Shown: positions 60,201 to 64,000 of the stretch, one piece after another | How the letters are laid out: every line of letters starts with the position of its first letter | Numbering within the stretch: position 1 is the first letter of the stretch | Source of the DNA: Schistosoma haematobium | Lineage: Eukaryota > Platyhelminthes > Trematoda > Strigeidida > Schistosomatidae | Length of the DNA: 64,000 bases | Reading direction: 5' to 3' | Assembly (NCBI RefSeq): GCF_000699445.3 | Contig: NC_067201.1 | Location: 15,927,501-15,991,500 of the forward strand | The notes under the pieces: generated by a model | What the model was told of the DNA's origin: nothing | What the model saw: the letters and a program-made list of their open reading frames with translations, nothing else | Database searches by the model: none | Program-made: the position numbers and the translations under genes

Positions 60201-61917
60201 GCAAATACATTCACTTTCTGTTCCTTACAAAAGATATGTTGGTTAAGTATACCGTTTGAAATTCATAGTCTTACCAATAAACACGAAATAAATTTCTTAC
60301 ACGAAATTAAAATAGTTGTAGCTGCCACACTAGGACTTGTATCACCTAATAGTAGTGGAGTTTCTCCTGACAAACAGTCAACTGCAATTTTGAAAACGAA
60401 TGGGACCAAAACATTAACAAATTTGGAAGATAATAACAACAACATAGCCGCGACTACACGCAAACGGATTTCCGGCCTATCCTGTGGCCAAACATATTTT
60501 AGAAGTCGTCTAATAATAGTCCAGTCAGATAAAATCTAAATGAAATTAGAATGCAAACAAATTAATCGGATTTAATTGCAAGAACAAAAAGCTGAAAATT
60601 GATTAGTCTCACTTCAGAAAAAACGATAGAAATAAACAGAACTTACGTAGTAACTGATAGCTAGCCCGTATTTTAATCAATGTAACGGTTGGTATTTCGT
60701 CAAATAGGTTGATTGAAATGTAAAGTAGTGTAGTATATTTAACCTTAGGATGTCTTTTAACACAAAACAATGTTCTGGACCCAAAATCTCAAAATATGAG
60801 ATAGCCTAGAAGCTTACATGACAATGTTCTGGTTTACACCACACAATATCACAAAAGGAAAAAGATATTAGTGAAAACGGAGACAATGGATGAATGGGTA
60901 GTGGATAAGTATAACGTCTGATTGAACATAAAAACAGTGAATCTCTATTGAGATTTTTGTGAGGTATATCTCTTGAAATTATTACTCACTGAACTCGAAA
61001 CTTTGTGGTTGACAGTTAATAAGCTTGCACTGTTCCAGAATAAACAGCTGACAAAATTAAATTATGTTAATCCGGGTTTCGATATGAAACCGAGCCGCTA
61101 AAATCCAAGTGTTTCGAGCTACCAACCTTTTCTATTGGAAGATATGTTCATCGTTAAGACACAGACACACCTATTGGTACAGACAGTCATCGCATTAAGA
61201 GAGGAAACAATATTTGGTTGCTTACAAACCTAATGGAGTAGATGAGAACTGAAAACTTACTCACTAGTTAGGTCAAATGGTTTGCTTTCCATACAATGGG
61301 TACAATACATAATTATGAACGCGAACAGAATACTTAATAGATATTATAATCTACAATTTGTTACTGTGCTTCCATAGTTTTGAACGATTTACACAAGCAT
61401 GACTAAGCTTTCAAATACCAATGAAACAAACTGACGCCAAAATAGAATTAAACAAGGATATTTCATGAAAGTAGACTAAAAATACTTATGACGTGTTAAT
61501 CCCATAGCAATCTCATAAATATAGCCATTGTTCATAAAAGTTATGCTAACGAAGTTTTTTAAGTATGATGAAACAGTCATATAAATTTTCCGAGTACTCA
61601 TTCGACTACACAAGAAAGCAACACTAAATTGGTGGGAATTTCATGATTTAACTTACTGCTTTTTGTTCCAAAGCTGGATTTGATAAATTATCTGAAGGAC
61701 CATGAGAGTGTTGCAATCTCAGAGTTAAAGCTCCAGTTGGGTGAAAATGAAGTAAATCAACAGGTTTGTAAAGGAGTTTTTGCCTGCCATTTACATTATG
61801 AAATGTACTGGAAAACACTCCGCATACTGACTTACTGGCTAAGAGTTGGGGGAATGAAGTACTTCTGAATACACATTTATGAGTAGTAGCCAGTATTTTC
61901 GGAGTTCCGTTGATCAT
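42259..61917 (-). CDS. ABCB7: Mitochondrial ABC half-transporter of the ABCB7/Atm1 type, 10 exons
   Basis: Family role: inner-membrane exporter linking mitochondrial iron-sulfur synthesis to the cytosol. Exons in gene order: 61917-61657, 60535-60301, 58360-58092, 54121-53945, 52952-52557, 47795-47649, 46579-46403, 45796-45653, 44373-44242, 42552-42259. All introns are GT-AG, phases agree, and the frame is 743 residues (human ABCB7 752). Exon 1 is Arg/Ser/His-rich and poor in acids, as for a mitochondrial presequence. The membrane domain contains [32 protein letters not shown] and [17 protein letters not shown]. The nucleotide-binding domain has Walker [10 protein letters not shown] (about 506-514), Q554, signature LSGGEKQR (610-617), Walker B ILVYDE (630-635) and H-loop H666 in IAHRLST. 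The human C-terminal Cys motif is absent, replaced by a Ser/Thr/Asn-rich tail. All catalytic motifs are intact. ABCB6 is less likely, given the specific matches to ABCB7. Confidence 0.95.
42598..42623. repeat. (TA)n microsatellite in ABCB7 intron 9
   Basis: About 26 bp of TA repeats about 45 bp upstream (gene sense) of the last ABCB7 exon. Confidence 0.9.
43680..44175 (-). mobile_element. RTE-dependent retroposon family, copy B (ABCB7 intron 9)
   Basis: Minus-strand copy, same orientation as ABCB7. It has the extra block around CTCCCCTAGGTGGAACC near 43980-44000 that copy C also has and copies A and D lack, so B and C form one subfamily. The 3' tail is short. Confidence 0.8.
48150..48410 (+). 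repeat. Old dispersed repeat, copy in ABCB7 intron 5
   Basis: Partner of 36540-36800; see the shared blocks given there. Confidence 0.45.
48882..48950 (-). ncRNA. Hammerhead ribozyme sequence, SM-alpha type, minus strand
   Basis: Read on the minus strand this segment has the layout of the schistosome SM-alpha hammerhead: ATCTGACGAGTCCC, the AAAT loop, AGAACGAGAC, then GTTTC/CTGGAT and TACTGCTAACC. The CUGANGA box (48936-48929) is intact. The GAAA box reads GAGA, one stem II pair is mismatched, and the cleavage triplet is UUC, which obeys the NUH rule. It is probably impaired. It forms one arm of a palindrome with 48992-49058. Confidence 0.7.
48992..49058 (+). ncRNA. Hammerhead ribozyme sequence, SM-alpha type, plus strand (degenerate)
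   Basis: Plus-strand layout GTACATCCAGCCGACAAG, TTCCAAATAGGAA, ATAACGCG, TATCTTGGATTACACTGC matches the schistosome hammerhead order. The core is damaged: CUGANGA reads CCGACAA and the GAAA box is not preserved, so cleavage is unlikely. Stem I arms (ATCCA ... TTGGAT) are still recognisable. Confidence 0.65.
50306..50493. mobile_element. Small inverted repeat derived from a Penelope-like terminus
   Basis: Arms 50306-50373 and 50427-50493 are imperfect reverse complements with a perfect 14-bp core CATTGTCTGCCTAA / TTAGGCAGACAATG. The arms also resemble the Penelope-like terminus (TTGAAGTTTGTGCTCATGATG against a similar stretch near 21285-21260 minus). There is no coding part left. It lies in ABCB7 intron 5, just upstream of retroposon copy C. 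Confidence 0.6.
50578..51092 (+). mobile_element. RTE-dependent retroposon family, copy C (ABCB7 intron 5)
   Basis: Plus-strand copy, antisense to ABCB7. Starts CATGCCCCCGAATG, includes the B-type extra block near 50755-50800, and ends TGTACCAATCTTTATGTG then TTTAAATAAATAAATAAATA. The tail is a tetranucleotide repeat (AAAT). Confidence 0.85.
54773..54796. repeat. (TA)n microsatellite in ABCB7 intron 3
   Basis: About 24 bp of TA repeats; no other feature attached. Confidence 0.9.
55030..55806 (+). mobile_element. 3' end of the second RTE-like LINE, inside ABCB7 intron 3
   Basis: The start is approximate. Plus-strand translation from about 55120 gives [42 protein letters not shown], then [20 protein letters not shown] and [12 protein letters not shown], followed by a roughly 250-bp 3' UTR ending TGTACCAATATTTGTG then TTTAAATAATAATAATA. 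Stops and frameshifts interrupt it. This is the same family as 18156-19620. Its last 25 bases match the ends of the four retroposon copies. It is antisense to ABCB7. Confidence 0.8.
56750..57222 (+). mobile_element. RTE-dependent retroposon family, copy D (ABCB7 intron 3)
   Basis: Plus-strand copy, antisense to ABCB7. Starts GCCCCCAAATGCCCTGGTAT and ends TGTACCAATATATATGTGTT followed by (AAAAT)n. Two adjoining open frames (56724-56981, 56942-57151) span most of it and correspond to frames in copy A, but copy C breaks them. Confidence 0.85.
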
Positions 61918-62397
61918 TACAAATCAGAAAAAGATATAATATCCATATGAAAATGCCGTGTGACACTCATTTCACAAAGCCATCTAGTAAATCCACGTTA
62001 CCTAGTGGTTTTTAGACTTAAGAAGTCCTCACGCGAGATACAGTTGTAACGTCCAATTTTTGGTAGGTTTGCGTCTAGCCTGAAGATACCTTGTGTGTTG
62101 GGGGAATGTTAGGAGCAGTTAGATTATCTGGAGGAGAACAAGAGGAAAAAAGAGCCGAAGACTCATTAAGAACATAAAACTGATTTACATTAAAAACGAA
62201 GGCAAACGATAACAATCACTAATAACATGAAAGTGAGATTAAGACAATATTCTCTCCTAGTTTCGAGCGTGTCAGTCACCTGCGTCCTTGAATTTAAGAA
62301 TACTTAGACTTTGCGCTAGTGAAATGTGAGCTATCCACTATACAATATCTTTCTCACGAGTTTGCATTAACCGACTGGTTTGATTAATTGGTAATCC
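61918..62397. other. Region upstream of ABCB7
   Basis: 480 bp between the ABCB7 start codon and the right-hand LTR element. It should contain the ABCB7 promoter and 5' UTR; no promoter element was identified. The LTR element therefore lies close behind the gene start. Confidence 0.4.
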
Positions 62398-62721
62398 TGT
62401 AGCGGTAAATAAATCCTCAGAATAAATAGCTCTGCAAGTTTTCGACATTGGATGCTGACCAGATTAGTTTTAGTGGACTCACCTAGCTGAAGGCGCTCGG
62501 TCATGCATCCGCACCAGATCACGTGTGGGAACGCCGTGCTCAACATCTACTGCAACCGCTAGCCAGACTAGATCAGACAATTCCGATATATTGGCAATCG
62601 TCAAATACAACTTCTGATCTCCTCGATTCTGTCTTTTGATTTCTCTTGGTGAGTACGAGTTATATTAGAAGGTGTCACTGGTAAAAGCGTTGTCAAATAC
62701 TGAATACCTGTGTCATCATCA
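62398..62721 (+). repeat. 5' LTR of the right-hand LTR element
   Basis: 324 bp, starts TGTAGCGG and ends CATCATCA as in the left element, with scattered substitutions and small indels. Confidence 0.95.
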
Positions 62722-62722
62722 C

Positions 62723-62740
62723 TAGTGAGCCCAACGTGAT
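62723..62740 (+). promoter_or_regulatory. Primer-binding site of the right-hand element
   Basis: TAGTGAGCCCAACGTGAT, one base after the LTR; 15 of 18 bases agree with the tRNA-Trp complement as I recall it. Confidence 0.7.
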
Positions 62741-62894
62741 CTGGTACAACAAATCGTAAACTGCGAGTCTGTTCCTATTTGAGATAGTATATGTCATTGC
62801 CTTATCTTAATTTTTTATACATTGTGATATTTTTTCCCCGCGTTTTGGGATATATATTTTTCCCCTCGTTCATTATCGTACTTCATACTTCATC

Positions 62895-63748
62895 AAGACT
62901 GAACAGACATCCAAAGTACTTAAGTTTTAGATTTTGTCCCCACCTTCGTTCCAAGTGATGCCCTTCTGGCCAGACAACATCGAAGCCTGGTTCTGCTACG
63001 CAGAAGCCGACTTTTCTGAGTACGGCGTGATCGGCACACATGCACGATTCCTCGCAGTAGTCGAGGCACTACCGCGCGAATTCAACAGGTACGTAACACT
63101 TAGTATGTTTACTAGTGATGTTTCTGAACCTTACGAAACGCTGAAACGTTCTATTCTTAAACGCGGAGACCTAACCGATAGACAAATGTTAAACCAACTC
63201 CGTTATAATATCGAACTGCAGACGGTTCTGCGACTGACATGTTGCAACGGATGAAAGAGGTTGTCGGCCAACGAACTTTCGATGATAGCCTATTTAAACA
63301 ACATTTCTTGTCGAAACTTCCTCAACAGGTGCAAGCTGTGCTTGTCTCGTTACGCAACAACGCCTTAGACGAGCTAGCTGCATCTGCTGACCGCATTTTA
63401 GAAATCACAAAATCTACTACCGAGGTTTTTTCAGTCAAGGAAAGGCCTCAAACGACCCAGCATGACATAACCGAGTTATGTCATACACTTACACGTTATC
63501 TTCATTTTCGTAACGACCGTAAGCGATCACACACCCCACGTAGAAGCACTTCACGTAAGCGATCTGTCTCTAGACCACGAGAGACGGATAACCCGACTGG
63601 TGCTGGTATCATACCCAGTATGGGAAGTCTTCCAGAAATCGCAGAAAACATTGCAATTTTCTCAACTCTAATTCCACCGACACGGAAAACAACTCAAGAA
63701 ACTTCCGAGCAGGCACGCGTGAACGGTAACCGTAGCCGACGAACATAG
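62895..63748 (+). pseudogene. gag: gag of the right-hand LTR element, disrupted
   Basis: Homologous to 1751-2584. The start ATG is AAG (62895-62897), a TAG follows at 62928-62930, a one-base loss near 63220 moves the frame from 0 to 2, and another near 63592 destroys the zinc box reading. In the original frame the box would also lack its third ligand (Cys to Arg). The slippery heptamer is AAGAAAC instead of GGGAAAC. Where the left copy has a stop at 2045, this copy has sense codons, which shows that stop is a private mutation of the left copy. Confidence 0.9.
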
Positions 63749-63759
63749 CCGTCTGTTGT

Positions 63760-64000
63760 ACGTCACAGTTGTGACGACGAGAGTTCGCAGACAACACTGC
63801 AATTTTCCCAACTCAAAACCGGTATAGATCTTCTACAACACCATAATCTAATCATCGATACGCGCAAACGGAGGCTAGTAGACGGAGACACTAATTTATC
63901 CGTTTGCGTAACTTCCTTTCCAGGTTGCAGATTATCTCTAGTCACAATTAAGCATACGATAAATTCACTTTATCAACCACTACTCGATAAGTATCCTAGG
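63760..64000 (+). pseudogene. pol: Start of pol of the right-hand LTR element, protease active site deleted
   Basis: After GAGTTCGC (63781-63788) homology jumps to the position matching about 2848 of the left element, so the LVDTGAEVSVLP catalytic region is gone. The join contains about 30 bases resembling the end of gag (AACACTGCAATTTTCCCAAC). From 63821 the frame is open (GIDLLQHHNLIIDTRKRRLV) to the window end. Confidence 0.85.

Larger units (their letters stand above)
62398..64000 (+). mobile_element. Second, damaged copy of the gypsy-type LTR element (cut by window end)
   Basis: Collinear with 1256-3030 of the full-length element: LTR, primer site, gag and the start of pol. It is clearly older than the left copy: its LTR differs by scattered substitutions, the gag start codon is lost, gag has a stop and two single-base deletions, and part of the protease is missing. 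The rest lies beyond the window. Confidence 0.93.

Noticed and set aside
1..64000. CRISPR arrays, operons, bacterial-style promoters and attachment sites
   Set aside because: The window is eukaryotic: spliced genes, LINEs, LTR and Penelope-like elements. No regularly spaced short repeats other than microsatellites were seen.
1..64000. tRNA and rRNA genes
   Set aside because: No cloverleaf with A and B boxes or conserved rRNA segment was noticed; a tRNAscan-SE or Infernal run would be decisive.

Overview
The window reads as a flatworm genome, most likely a schistosome (Schistosoma or a close relative). The grounds are: an LTR retrotransposon of the CsRn1/Boudicca type (tRNA-Trp primer site, CHCC Gag box); CR1-like, two RTE-like and Penelope-like retroelement relics; a palindromic pair of hammerhead-ribozyme sequences of the schistosome SM-alpha type; AT-rich DNA; and genes that open with introns of 33-42 nt and then switch to introns of 0.5-5 kb. 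The species call is inference from memory of these families; no database search was possible.

Three host genes can be assembled exon by exon, all with compatible splice phases. (1) A complete five-exon gene for spliceosomal protein Sm-E (SNRPE) lies in only 424 bp at 16292-16715; its four introns are 36-42 nt and one exon is 27 nt, so no long ORF reveals it. (2) The NEDD8-activating enzyme regulatory subunit NAE1/APPBP1 occupies 27787-40868 on the + strand in 14 exons. (3) A mitochondrial ABC half-transporter of the ABCB7/Atm1 type occupies 61917-42259 on the - strand in 10 exons. NAE1 and ABCB7 converge tail to tail about 1.4 kb apart.

The rest is mobile DNA and unassigned DNA. A full-length 5.26-kb LTR element (1256-6510) has two identical 321-bp LTRs and a 4-bp target duplication, yet carries three premature stops and one frameshift. 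It shows a textbook G_GGA_AAC slippery heptamer between gag and pol. An old 3' relic of the same lineage lies at about 7205-8155 and a second damaged copy runs off the right edge (62398-64000). 13660-15895 is a nest: a CR1/Jockey-like relic, then an SR2-like RTE 3' end, itself split by a 5'-truncated CR1 insertion with a 7-bp target duplication. A second RTE-like family is present as an inverted/sense pair (18156-19620) and as a 3' end inside ABCB7 (55030-55806). A Penelope-like element lies at 21180-22600 (-), and two small inverted-repeat derivatives of its terminus lie at 40976-41320 and 50306-50493.

Four copies of a roughly 470-515-bp retroposon sit inside gene introns; their 3' ends match the 3' end of the second RTE-like family. 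About 20 kb, mainly 8156-13659, 16716-18155, 19621-21170 and 23400-26299, shows nothing I can identify.
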